Shown: positions 21,916 through 40,296, counted from the first letter of the stretch. The stretch: 64,000 nucleotides of DNA from Blepharisma japonicum (GCA_949751835.1 CATKHK010000034.1:124001-188000); one strand, 5' to 3'. The notes: generated from the sequence alone by a model not told the origin. Numbers and translations are program-made.

Positions 21916-23848
21916 TTATACGCCTGCTCCTGAAGCTTTAACAAGCGAAAGAAGCATGCTTTTTCTATAATTATCTCCCGTTTCTCTATTTATTATATTT
22001 TGTTTTCCGCACGCAAGATTTTCGACTTCATTACAAATATAAATTCCAGTGTCGTCTCTATTAATTTCAGGCACTGGTGTAGTCACAAACTGATAATTTG
22101 TATTTACCTTTGGCAAATCTTTTGGTGTCGCTTTCTGTATAAACCTCGCCAGCTTATTTATTAGCACTGAGATCGATCTATGCTCTTTGGCAGGGTCACA
22201 GTATCTAACTACAATATTTTTCAAATCAACAATCAATAATGTCCAATACCCTGTGTTTATAGGAAATATTAAAAAATCGTGCTTAAATATTTTTGGCTCT
22301 GGCTGGGAAATTTCTTTTCCTTTCATAAATATCATTTTGCTTATGCTGGAGCTTGCAATCATAATTTTTGGAGCACCTGGAGTGTATCTGACTCTTAAGC
22401 TGTTTGTATGTTTAAGTATTGATAAGTAGCAGTCTACTAAACTTTCAGGTAGTTCTTGTCCTTCTCTCAGTCTTGAGAGATCGTCTCGTTTTAACTCTCT
22501 TTTGCGGATTGCTAATAATGCTTCTTGGATTTGTGAGGTATCGTGTGTTCTATCAACTCCTTCTATCCTTTTGTTTTCTTCTGGGGAGTCTGATTCTATT
22601 ACTAAAATCATGTCATTTGGAGAGCTGGGATCATTTTGTCGTGTGTAGCTTTTAGGACTAGAGGGTCGTAATACCTGCTTATCAGAATAGCTGGAATTGA
22701 GAAACCTTGCATCCCCAAGACTGCTTCTAGGAGATTCTGTAAATGGCATTGTTTTTGGTTTTCTTTCCCCTCTTGGACTCATAGGAAATCGTGAAGCGCC
22801 AGCTAAAGGGCTTGTGCCAGCTTTATATCTTCTCAAAAGCTCTTGAGAATTCGCATTAAGTGAATTCATCATATTAAACTTTCTTACATCATCTCCAGTA
22901 AGTGCCTTCTTCGGTTGCACCTGATGAACATTTAATGAAGGAGCTAAATGCCTAACAGACCTTACAGTTTCGTGCTCTTCTGGACTACTTATTTGGTGCC
23001 TATCTGAAGTAACTAGACTTTTAATACTGGCATTAATTAAGCTTTTTTTCCAAAATAAGTAAAGTTTGTGGCATATTTGTGAAACAAATTTAAGTAGACT
23101 GTTTGAGCTTTCTTTAAGTTTGTTCTTAAAAGTTTTAAGACATTTTAAGATTTTGGAAGCTTCTAATAGAGAAGCGTCAGGGATTATTTGGACAATAAAT
23201 GATAGACAGTTGCAAAGCTCAAGGGCTGGTAAAAAGTGTGTGGTGGATTCTGCATGGTCAATAAAAATTGCAAGAAGCTTCATAAATTCTTCAAGTTTAT
23301 GTCTTATTGCCTCAGAATTACTGCATAACCCACTGAGATCAGTTGTCCTTTCATTAAGTGCTATCTTTGAGTCTAAATGTTTATTTATTTCTTTTACAAC
23401 TCTCTTAATTTCTTCATCTGAAATCGCGTGATCTCTTGTTTCTTGAGGCCCTCTCTTTTTCTGTAAAAATGCAATTAAATTTGTGTTGACTTCTTCAAGG
23501 TTTGCTATGTCTATTTCTTTTGCTAAAAATTTATTAGCAATTATGATACAATTTTTAAGTTTCTAGGTAATTCTTACCTCATCATTTACATTAGAATGCA
23601 ATTGATAAGCGTCCTCATAATCAGCTATTTCTGCAGAAGATAGGTGTGCGCTGCATATGAATTACTATTTGTTTTCACCTATTAAATTGACGGTGATAGT
23701 GCCTTGCAATTCTTGCACTTCATCAAATTCAGAAGGATTATTTTCTTCTATGCTATCAATCTTTAATAATATTTACGATTGCTGGCCACCAAGGATGACT
23801 TTCAACTTTTGCCCAGACTAACTGCCCTTCATGAAATTTTCCTTCCAT
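21916..23848 (-). CDS. PWWP protein fused to a catalytically dead Ulp1-like domain
   Basis: Predicted 628-residue protein, four exons. Introns are at 23761-23776 (16 nt), 23651-23665 and 23563-23577 (15 nt each). It has an N-terminal PWWP (QLVWAKVESHPWWPAI), then a TFIIS-N-like helical block (LLEASKILKCLKTF ... HKLYLFWKK) as in the gene at 20499. The C-terminal 200 residues have the layout of a C48/Ulp1 SUMO-protease domain: ELPESLVDCYLSILKH, FLIFPINTGYWTLLIVDL, DDTGIYICNEVE. In active enzymes these read HW and DCG. Here the catalytic His is Tyr (GYW) and the catalytic Cys is Thr (DTG), so it should be a binding domain, perhaps for a ubiquitin-like protein. Domain names are from pattern; the fusion itself is clear. 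Confidence 0.8.
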
Positions 23849-24067
23849 GAAATATATGTTTATTGATATCTTAAATGATTCTCCATCATTTTTTAATGGA
23901 TAATTCTATATAGTTAACAATCAAAATAAGATTTTTTATATGAATTATCAAGTTTTTATACTTAATTATAAAATTTACTTTAATTGATTCCTAGCAAAAA
24001 TAGTTCATTTTTACTTTTAAAATTTATTATTTGCATAGTTTATGGTTAAATAACCTGCATTCATTCA

Positions 24068-25156
24068 TTATATACTTGAAGCTTTTACTAATGCTGCTAG
24101 CATATCTTTCCTATAACTATCTGTTGAGTCTTTAGTAACTTTATTATTTTTTCCGCATGCAATATTTTCTGCTTCAGTGCAAACAAATACTCCACTATCA
24201 GTAAAATGAATATTTGGCACTGGTGTTGGGATAAACTGGAAATTAGTGTTTACTCTTTGATCATCATGTGGTGCTGCTTTTTGAATGAATTTTGTAAGCC
24301 TTGTCATAACAATTGAGACTGTTTTATGTTCCTTAACTGGATCATAATATTTTACAGTCATTCTTTTCATATCCACTATCAAAAGTGTTCAGTACCCTAC
24401 GTTGATGGGAAACAATAAAAAATCGTACTTAAACACATTAGATTTAGGCTGAGCTATTTCTCTTCCTTTCAAAAATACCATCGAACTAAAGCTAGCACTC
24501 GCAATCAGCACCCTCAAAGCACCTGGTGTGTATCTAATCCTCAAGCTATTTGTGTGCTTAAGAATGGATAAATAACAGTCCACAATGCATTCTGGCAAGT
24601 CAACACCTTCTCTAAGCTTGACAAGATCCTCTCTCTTTAGCTCTCTTTTTCTTATTGACAATATAGTTTCACTGGGCTTAAGGGTAGGATTAAAAATATC
24701 CCTAGTAATCTTTTCAATTTTTTTGACTTCTTCAATTTTTTCAGTGCTTATCTTTAATCTATTATTAATAGGTAAACTTTGTCGTTGGGCTGGCTCTGGT
24801 ACCAGGAGATCTGATTTAAGATCTCCTTCAGTTTGACTTCTGCCTAGAGATTCCCGAGATTCAAAAATTACTTGGGTCCTTGATAGCGATTCTTGAGGGT
24901 TGGAATACATAGCATTCATTAAGTTAAACTTCTTAAGTTCTTCTTCAGTCAGGCCTTTTTTTGTTTGATCTGAAACCATGAAAGTTGGTAGAATGTTACT
25001 TGTTATGTTTTTTGCACTAAAAATACGAGAAAAAGCAGAACCACCGTGTGGAGCAGATTGAAGAGTTTTTGGATGATTTCTACCTGAAGCTCCTGAGCGA
25101 ATGCTGCCACGGGCACTTGGAGATAAGGCTGTTTGATGTCTGAGAAAAGACGCCAT
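24068..25156 (-). CDS. Ulp1-like pseudo-protease, PWWP-less paralogue
   Basis: Predicted 362-residue protein, single exon, with TGA=Trp in INVGYWTLL. It is homologous to the C-terminal half of its neighbour at 21916, from LTEEELKKFNLMNAM onward, and shares ELPECIVDCYLSILKH, FLLFPINVGYW and ENIACGKN. The Ulp1 catalytic Cys position is Ser (TDSGVFVC) and the His position is Tyr, so SUMO-protease activity is not expected, although a Ser nucleophile cannot be formally excluded. There is no PWWP and no TFIIS-N block. The N-terminus is basic and Ser-rich. Three neighbours in the same orientation with shared parts suggest tandem duplication followed by domain loss or exchange. Confidence 0.75.
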
Positions 25157-26688
25157 ATAAACTAAATAAAGAGGATTTTGGATGATTAAAAAATAATTTG
25201 GAAGGAAAGGTGGATGACAATAAAATCAAATTGATAGTGGCTAGGTAAAAATTAATGATAAATACTAGGCTTAAAGTTTATTTTTTAAGAAAAATTAAGA
25301 TCTTATATCTATTTTAGGCATTTATACGTCATTATTCTAATATTAAAAGATTTATGAAAAATAGGATAAAAATTTGATGCATAGGATAAAATTATTATCT
25401 TTAAAGATTTTAAAAATCACTTCATAATAATTATATAAGCATTAATAAACTATTATCAATTAATAATATCTCTTATTTATAATATCTGATTAAATTATTC
25501 TTTTATGACCTTATATCGGTCAATGCATTAGTTTAAAAATAAAATAGAAAAAGCTTTTAAAAAGAAACTTCTTTGCTATCTTTCTTTCTTAAATATTAAA
25601 TAAATAATGTTGCAATTTATTTAAAAACATCAATAGAAAATCAAAATAATTAAACTATTCGAATTTCATAATTTATTCTATGTAAATAGATGAGATTGAT
25701 AAAGAAAACCTTCAAAAAAAATTGATTAAATAGTCTTAAATTTTTGGCATTATAAAGAAATAAATAGGATTGTAATCCTTTTTGAAATTCATAGTAATTA
25801 ATTAAACTTATTTATACTTGATATTTATTCTTAATAATATAATAGTTGAATTTAAATTCAATTGGAAGATGCTTAATATAAAGATTTTTATGTATTATGT
25901 TCTTTCTGAGAAGTTAAAATAGAACCTGAGAATATTAATGAGCTCATCTTGATTAAAAACTATTCTATTAAGCTAAATTTTAACACGAAGATTAAAATTA
26001 AAAGGATTTTTAATATTCTATAGCTAAATTTCTTTTAAATTAATTTACGAATCATGAGATGATAAATTTGGTGTTAAATCATCTTATTATTTTAAATTCT
26101 GAAAAGATTTCTTCATATTGATGATCATATCTTTATATGCTTCAATTCATCTAATAGAATTTAGAGCACAGTTTTTCATTATTTTTGAAAGAGTTTATGT
26201 GCCTATGAAGAGCATAGCTTAGCAATATGAATTAGCTATTGCTATTGCTATCTCTATCACTTGAATATTGGCTTCTTTTAAACTATTAGTATAAGGCTCT
26301 TTAAGAACTTTTGATAGATATTAGACTAATGCGGATTTTATAAGACTCTTAATTGCATAGACTTGCTGAGAGGCAGAATTGCCAGATCAAAAAAATTTTG
26401 AAATCCTGAATAGTTACACTTAAAACCTTATAGAAAGAATGTTTAGCCATTCTAATTACCTAAGTTTTTGATCTAAAATCAATCCAGAAATACCGTAACC
26501 GCTTTATTCTTTTTTTGTTACATAATTAAATTTTTTACACATAATAATTTAAGCCTAATGTATTTTTTATTTTATCTCCAAGCACTTATTTTCTTATTTT
26601 TTTCTTCAAAGAATTGCAAACAATTTAAATCCAATTTAAATCCCTTAAGTTAATAGCCAGTGACTGGCGAAAATTACGACATATAAAT
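25157..26688. other. Largest gene-poor gap, 1.5 kb
   Basis: Very AT-rich. The half nearer 25157 shows nothing I can name. A possible decayed gene sits near 26050-26450 on the minus strand (listed separately). The last 100 bp before 26689 should contain the promoter of the cysteine-motif gene; TATAAAT directly precedes its ATG. Confidence 0.5.
26050..26450 (-). pseudogene. Possible decayed gene, unidentified
   Basis: Read on the minus strand, one frame gives protein-like stretches (for example YAIKSLIKSALV, YLSKVLKEPYTNSLKEAN, IMKNCALNSIRWIEAYKDM) broken by several stops and with one probable frame change near its start. The composition is more protein-like than the rest of the gap. I recognise no family. 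It could also be chance in AT-rich DNA. Confidence 0.3.
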
Positions 26689-28020
26689 ATGATTGGAGCA
26701 AATTCTCAAGCAGCCATGACTGTAGTTAAGGACGAAAAATCCAAAGAAATTTCATCAGAATGCCAAAATAAGACAGAGGCTGAGCTCTCGAACCTAGGAC
26801 ATTACTATCGTTCGTGTCCTCGAAATAAAATCCAAGCGTAAATTTCATATAGGCAGGAGAAAAGACTTATGGAGAAAACTCTGCTCTCAAAAGTAGGGCC
26901 AAAGGAGAAAGAGCATCAAAGGAAAAAGATCCTCAGGAATTTTTTCGCATGGAATGCCAAGCAAATGCGAACAGATCCGAAGGAAATTAAATTCTGGAAC
27001 TGGATTAAGACCTTGAACCCTGACAATGTCTATTCTGACGAGCGCTTTAAGTCGATGTCTTATGAGTTTCTTGATAGACTTCTGTCTAAATCCACCTTCC
27101 GAGAAACAATGAGCCATTGACTTAGCATTTACGAGCCTTCTCTTGAGGTTGGTGACGAGGACCAAAAAACCCGACATTTTATCTCCTTCATCAGAAGTTG
27201 TATCAGCATTAAAGATGCTGTGAATTCCAAAAAGGAGAATTTTATTTTGGACCACAACATAGAAATTACCTTTGATGAGGTAAAATCTTCATCTTCCTTA
27301 AAAATTTCTCAAAAGCAGCCAATCAGTGCTGGGTGCTATTTTGAGATAAAATGCACAAACCCTTCGTGCTCCCTTTTGAAAGCCAAAGAGTTTGTGTATT
27401 TAGGCAATGGAGGGACATTTGAATACTTGAATGAAGCACAAAGTTGTGTCTGTAGAGAGTGCAGAGCCCCAGTTTCAGTGTTCAATGTAGGGTTCTTGTC
27501 GTGTAAATGGGCTTTTAAAGGAAATACCACGGATGGGGAGTATGTAGAGTTCCCAGTTGACCTTTGCACTGGGTACACAAATTTGGATGAAATTAAACTT
27601 CATTCTTGGATGTGGCTTCAAATAAAGACGTGCGATTTGACAGCAGAAGAGAATGATTTCATTATAGGCTTGGTAGTTGGTTCGTTTCAAGATCAAACCA
27701 TTCCTAAGAAAAAGTATAAGAAAAGGAAAGAAACAAGCTCAGAGACGACGTGCGAAGAAAATGAGCAAGAAAAAGGAATAGATAAAGAACTAGACTCTGG
27801 AACTCAGTTTTCGGCTGACATGATTTCTCAAGGAGTTCAGACTATTGATGAAACTAACCCAAGCTTTTCTCTCAGATTCCAATTCAAAAGAGATTTGGAT
27901 AATATCAAGAGGCAAATTTCTGAAATTGCTTTTAATACTTATAAAAATGAGCAGACGATTGCTGCTCTCAAAGAAGAGTATCGAAGACTAATAGAAAATG
28001 GGCAAAAAAAGGATGTTTAA
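26689..28020 (+). CDS. Unknown protein with conserved cysteine module
   Basis: Predicted 438-residue protein. Exon 1 begins at ATG 26689, just after TATAAAT. One 15-nt intron lies at 26838-26852 (GTAAATTTCATATAG), and TGA at 27118 reads as Trp. The middle holds a likely zinc module: CTNPSC ... GTFEYLNEAQSCVCRECRAPV ... GFLSCKWAFKG. I know similar Cys patterns from uncharacterised protist proteins but can give no function. The N-terminal part is basic and helical. The C-terminus has a Lys-rich patch (KKKYKKRKE) that could be a nuclear signal, then a predicted coiled coil. By eye it uses G/C-ending codons more than its neighbours and it borders the long gene-poor gap. Confidence 0.72.
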
Positions 28021-28092
28021 TAAATATTAGCATTTTTCTTATTAAAATTTATTTTTTAAACTATTGAAATAAGTTATTTTTACCTAAATTAT

Positions 28093-34992
<6,900 letters not shown>

Positions 34993-35109
34993 TTATAAGA
35001 AGAAGAGAAAAACAAATTTGTATAACAATTTTCAAAGCTTCTTTTATGGGATACCTTAAAAATGTTTTTCCTTAATAAGTATAACTAAAAGATTTATTAT
35101 GCTTATTGT

Positions 35110-36800
35110 TTATTGTCTAAATGTTTTAAGCATATCTAAATATTCTTCAATAGCTCTTTTGTTTCTTAATCCATCTTCGGACTGCTCAAGCTCTTCATTT
35201 AACGCTGATTCTAGTTCAACTCCTATTCTTAGTTTCAATAGTAGTTTAATTGTAGTGTCTATTAATTGTAATTGCTTTAGCAATATTTTTTTGACTTCAC
35301 TTCTATAAAGAGTCTAATTATATTTTACTGCAAAATACAACTTTAATGGTAGATTTTCTTTCAGAAGTTCTACATCATGAGCATATGTTGTGGGATAGCG
35401 AGAGATTACAATATTTAGGATATTTTTGGCATGCTCTAAAGTTTGAATTTCTAAGTCAATGCTTGCTGGGTGGAAAAAAGCAATTTCTGGAAATATGCCA
35501 CTCCATTTAAGAGCTCTTATAATTCTAAACATTTCTGCGCTATAAAATACCTAAGCATAAGTGCCGTTCTCTAATTTTAAACGCACAGATTCCATTAAGC
35601 CTAGAGCTTATCATGCATTGAGTCTGAGTCTGGTTACTTGATAGATCAGTTAAATTAACTTTGATTCTTGCATAATTATATTTATTATCTTTCAAACAAA
35701 ATCCATAGACAGATAGAAGCATTCTATTTGAATCTCTTCCATAACTCATGTATACCTCTGAGCCAGCCTCATATCTATCATTAGGTCCTGCAACAATTTT
35801 GAGTTGCTTTTCATCACTTTCTAATAAGAATTTATTTGGCTGCTGATATCTCTCTTTTCTCATATCTATATACTTTTTACTTTTTTCATTTTCATTATGA
35901 ACAATATTTTCAGCTTCTTTTGCCAGCTTTTCATATTTTATTCTCAATGACTCATCAATATCTTCATTTCCATCCTTATTGATTGCTACTAATTGTGTGC
36001 AGTTTATTGCCATGATAGGAATTTTTTCTGCAAAATCGTCATCATTATCTTCATCTTCTTCAAAATATCTATATCTTGATGATGGCTCTGAGACCTCATT
36101 AGGAAGAGTGTAGCAATAAAAAGTATTTGTATTATGATGGTTAATAAAATCTCCTATTGGTGCTAAAGTACAATACGGGACGAATTTTGTAAAGCATCTT
36201 GCAACTATGAGTTTATATGCCCAGTTAAATTCTGTATATTCTAGCATACATTGTTGGAAATATTGAGGGTATTTTTCAATTATTTTTTTCCAATCTGTAT
36301 GCAGCTTTATTTCAGCTGAAAGTTGTGATTGTGCCTAAATTTGATTTTACTTCATATTCTAAATCTTCATCTTGAAGCTGCTTGATTTCTTCAATAGACC
36401 AATCTTGTAAGATTTCAACTTGCCCAGACTGCGATGTAATGTATCCATGCCAAAATGAATTGGATCCTTTGTATTTCTCTCATATTAGAAAAGTGGTCAA
36501 AATGAGTTCTTGATACAGAGGATGGATATTGCTGAATAAATCTGGATTTTCTTGGTAAATGTCTTTTATTTCACTCAAAGACGCAATTTTAGTAGTAAGT
36601 AACGCATTGTTAGGAACTGTGATGATTGATTCACCAGGTTGTATAGAGGCAATTGCTCGACAACCTATATATCCAGGAGGGAAAAGAACAGGATATTCAA
36701 CTTTATCCCATCGAATTCCTTGAGTTCTTCCTCACTGAAAGAATGCTTCTAAATCAGGGTTAGGTGCTATTTTAATGGTATCTCCTGCATTTTTAGACAT
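35110..36800 (-). CDS. SET-domain methyltransferase (SETD3/Rubisco-LSMT type), copy 1
   Basis: Predicted 547-residue protein-lysine or -histidine methyltransferase. Four exons, with introns at 36335-36350 (16 nt), 35535-35550 (16 nt) and 35314-35328 (15 nt). Family marks are the N-terminal GIRWDKVEYPVLFPPGYIG and IPTVP-like IITVPNNALLTTK, the SET core with IGDFINHHN (the NH motif that binds S-adenosylmethionine), and EVYMSYGRDSNRMLLSVYGF near its end. A helical C-terminal substrate-binding region follows. Members of this family methylate Rubisco, actin or ribosomal proteins; the substrate here is unknown. It is a close paralogue of the gene at 38603-40296, made by tandem duplication. Confidence 0.9.
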
Positions 36801-37100
36801 ATTTTTTATTAACACTTCTTAAGAAACATTTAGTGAAATATTTTAGAAGAAACTGGAAAGGCCCGATTTTATAATTATTAGCCTAATCAAAATTTCTAAT
36901 TCTAATTCTAATTTAGTGAAATTCTTAAATAATTGACAAATTAAATTCGAAATTTTTAAATAATAATAATGATAACAATTATCAATTTTATTTTTTAATA
37001 AGATACTTCGAAAGAATAATTTCTATCATTCGCTTAAATATTATTTTTATAAGCTGAAAACTGTTATATAATAGATACAAATATTGTCGCCAATTCCTCA

Positions 37101-37937
37101 TTAGTATTTTTGAAAAGTTTCTGAACATTTTGAACTTCTAGAGCCGTATATTTGAGTCAAGGCAGCAATGTTATTCCTTATTGAGTCTCTTATCCTACTT
37201 TTCCATGTTTTTAGCTTAGCTTATTACTTATTAATTTAAGTTTAATGTTTATATGGCACGTCATTTGCCTGAGCTTTTAGTTTCAAAAGCCGCCATAGAG
37301 CCTACAGGCCTCTGACCTGACCTGTTTTTAATCACCAATGCGATAACTTAGATCGATATTTGACATATCAAAAAATCAATTTTTGGCTCTTGAGTACAAC
37401 CTACTTGAATTTGCAAGACATTCTAAAGCTTTCATCATTCACTACTTGGAGAATAGTGCACTTCCAAAACATTCCATTTCCCTCAGGAATCCAACGCTTT
37501 GTATTATTAATCTATGCCTATAAAATTGGTGAGTTAAATTCGACCTTATATCAAAAATAAAATATAGAATATTCTGTTAGAAAATTCAATGTCAGCATTT
37601 TTTATTCCCTTCCTTGTCCTGAGCATCGGTGGATGAGCCGGAGATTTTCCTTTGCTATTTATCCTAATAGATTAATTTGTGCTTCTCCGAGATGACACGT
37701 TATCTTTTCTCCTATAGCATGAATTACTTGAAACCTTCAAAGGAGACAGCGATTTAAGCTTAGAATTAACCCTTTCCTTAACTGAATTTTTGGTTTTCCT
37801 ATTCAAACTTATTGCTTTTTCTCTTTCTTTCAGTCAATCTCCAGACTTCTTATAATGTTTGCTACTTCTCAGAACTTTTCCATCTATCTCACTAATTCCT
37901 CCCCTTTCCCTTTCTTCTTGTTCAAACTCTGTGACTT
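37101..37937 (-). pseudogene. Truncated, interrupted copy of the basic-protein gene
   Basis: Bases 37101-37204 and 37610-37937 match the gene at 40509-41009 from its stop codon up to near codon 25. The N-terminal codons are missing because the duplication breakpoint lies there. The copy is also split by a 405-bp insertion. It has no start and should not make the protein. Confidence 0.88.
37205..37609. other. 405-bp insertion flanked by TTCC direct repeats
   Basis: Interrupts the duplicated basic-protein gene; TTCC precedes it (37201-37204) and follows it (37610-37613), as a short target-site duplication would. I see no terminal inverted repeats and no transposase. On the plus strand, about 105 codons (37245-37560) are open without an ATG and look protein-like (YLTYQKINFWLL, FTTWRIVHFQNIPFPSG, ending LNSTLYQK then TAA). 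It may therefore be a captured piece of a gene from elsewhere. Confidence 0.55.
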
Positions 37938-38486
37938 TCCAACAGTGGTATTAACCCTCTTAAGAAAAACAGCCAAACTCTCTATTTAGAAACCCACATT
38001 CCGCATCCAGGGCCTTTTCCTACAGGTCCATTATTAAATCTGTAATATAAAAGATGCTTAAGATCCTTACACATCCTAACCTGTCTCATCAACCTGTATT
38101 TATATCTATACATTCCAGTCAGTTGTCCAACATGTGCAAAAATATACTGCAGGCCATCAGCAAGTTAAAAAGCATCAACATTCCCAAGCATATATTGCAC
38201 ATGAGTATCCACCACAATTTTTATGAGCCTCATTACTTCTCTACACAGATGAAATGCATTACCAAATCTTGATTTTTTCCTTTCTTTTGTAGTAAGGGTT
38301 TTTATAGGTTTTAAGTTAAAGTTGTAATCAAGATGCAGGTAATTTAAATTTTTTCTGTGGATCAGCAAATTAAGCATGTTGTAGCCTTGACGGCAAACTT
38401 GAAGGCCTGCTTCAACCCAGTCAATTTCAGATTTTTGGAAGTATTTTGTCCTTTCGAAAGCTCGGAAAATATTTCTCTTCTTTAAA
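37936..38486 (-). pseudogene. PRP8 gene fragment
   Basis: A 551-bp copy of PRP8 bases 33141-33691 with only scattered changes. One change turns the Gln codon after GNVDAF into TAA. It has neither start nor end of the gene and is a relic at the left edge of duplication unit 2. The following 87 bp (38487-38573) match nothing in the window and replace 1,380 bp (33692-35071) that unit 2 has lost. Confidence 0.92.
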
Positions 38487-38602
38487 ATATGGTTTTTATT
38501 TAAAAATTTCAAGAAAATAAAATTTAATCTCTCCTTTAATGAGCCAATAATCTTGCTCAATAGCCAAGGGAATTAATAAGTATAGCTAAAAGATTATTAT
38601 GC

Positions 38603-40296
38603 TTATTGTTTATTGTCTAATTTAAGCATATCTAAATATTCTTCAATAGCTCTTTTGTTTCTTAATCCATCTTCAGACTGCTCAAACTCTTCATTTAACG
38701 CTAAATCTAGTTCAGCTCCTCTTCTTAGTTTCAATAGTAGTCTAATTGTAGTGTCTATTAATTGCAATTGCTTTAGCAATATTTTTTTGACTTCGCTTCT
38801 ATATATTAACTAATTATATTTTACTGCAAAATTCATCTTTAATGGTAGATTTTGTTTAAGCAGTTCTACATCATGAGCATATGTTGTGGGATAGCGAGAG
38901 ATTCACATATTTAGGATATTTTTGGCATGCTCTAAGGTTTGAATTTCTAAGTCAATGCTTGCTGGGTGGAAAAAAGCAGTTTCTGGAAATATGCCACTCC
39001 ATTTAAGAGCTCTTATAATTCTTAACATTTCTGCGCTATAAGATACCTAAGCATAAGTGCCGTTCTCTAATTTTAAACGCACAGATTCCATTAAGTTCAG
39101 AGCTTATCATGCATTGAGTCTGAGTCAGGTTACTTGATAGATCAGTTAAATTAACTTTGATTCTTGCATAATTATATTTATTATCCTTCAAACAAAATCC
39201 ATAGACAGATAGAAGCCTTCTATTTGAATCTCTTCCATAACTCATGTATACCTCTGAGCCAGTCTCATATCTATCATTAGGTCCTGCAACAATTTTAAGT
39301 TGCTTTTCATCACTTTCTAATAAAGATATATTTGGCTGCTGATATCTCTCTTTTCTCATCTCTATATATTTGTTACTTTCTTCATTTTCATTATGAACAA
39401 TATTTTCAGCTTCTTTTGCCAGTTTTTCATATTTTATTCTCAATGACTCATCAATATCTTCATTTCCATCCTTATTGATTGCTGCTAATTGTGTGCAGTT
39501 TATTGCCATAATAGGAATTTTTTCCGCAAAATCGTAATCATTATCTTCATCTTCTTCAAAATATCTATATCTTGATGATGGCTCTGAGACCTCATTAGGA
39601 AGAGTGTAGCAATAAAAAGTATTTGTATTATGATGGTTAAGAAAATCTCCTATTGGTACTATAGTATAATACGGGACGAATTTTGCAAACGATCTTGTAC
39701 CTATGATTTTATATGCCCAGTTAAATTCTGTATATTCTAGCATACATGGTTGGAAATATTGAGGGTATTTTTCAATTACTTTTTTCCAATCTGTATGCAG
39801 CTTTATTTCAGCTGAAAGTTGTGATTGTGCCTAAATTTGGTTTTACTTCATATTCTAAATCTTCGTCTTGAAGCTGCTTGATTTCTTCAATAGACCAATC
39901 TTGTAAGATTTCAGTTGGCTCAGGCTGCGATATAATGTATCCATGCCAAAATGAATTGGATCCTTTGTATTTCTCTCATATTAGAAAAGTGGTCAAAATA
40001 AGTTCTTGATACAGAGGATGGATATTGCTGAATAAATCTGGATTTTCTTGGTAAATGTCTTTTATTTCACTCAAAGACGCAACTTTGGTAGTAAGCAGCG
40101 CATTGTTAGGAAGTGTAATGATTGGCTCACCAGGTTCTATAGAGGCAATTGCTCGACATCCTATATATCCGGGAGGGAAAAGAACAGGATATTCAATTTT
40201 ATCTCATCGAATTCCTTGGGTTCTTCCTCACTGAAAGAATGCTTCTAAATCAGGGTTAGGTGCTATTTTAATGGCATCCTCTGCATTTTTATACAT
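38603..40296 (-). CDS. SET-domain methyltransferase (SETD3/Rubisco-LSMT type), copy 2
   Basis: Predicted 548-residue twin of the gene at 35110. All three introns are kept at the same places: 39831-39846 (16 nt), 39031-39046 (16 nt) and 38810-38824 (15 nt). The frame is intact when TGA is Trp, including a new TGA in LNMWISR. Over the 235 residues around the SET core I count about 20 differences, nine of them in one short run just before the NHH motif (IIGTRSFAKF against LIVARCFTKF, YYTIVPIGDFL against YCTLAPIGDFI). The C-terminus differs: it ends LDNKQ instead of TFRQ. Both copies look functional, so the change near the S-adenosylmethionine pocket may mark divergence of substrate or activity. 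Confidence 0.88.

Noticed and set aside
24068-25156. Active SUMO protease
   Set aside because: The catalytic Cys is Ser and the catalytic His is Tyr; only the fold pattern remains.
37205-37609. Autonomous DNA transposon
   Set aside because: Only 405 bp, no terminal inverted repeats and no recognisable transposase; only the 4-bp flanking repeat hints at insertion.
38165-38560. Open frame as a second small PRP8-like gene
   Set aside because: It is the 551-bp PRP8 fragment plus 87 bp of unrelated sequence read by chance; it has no own start context and no end of PRP8.
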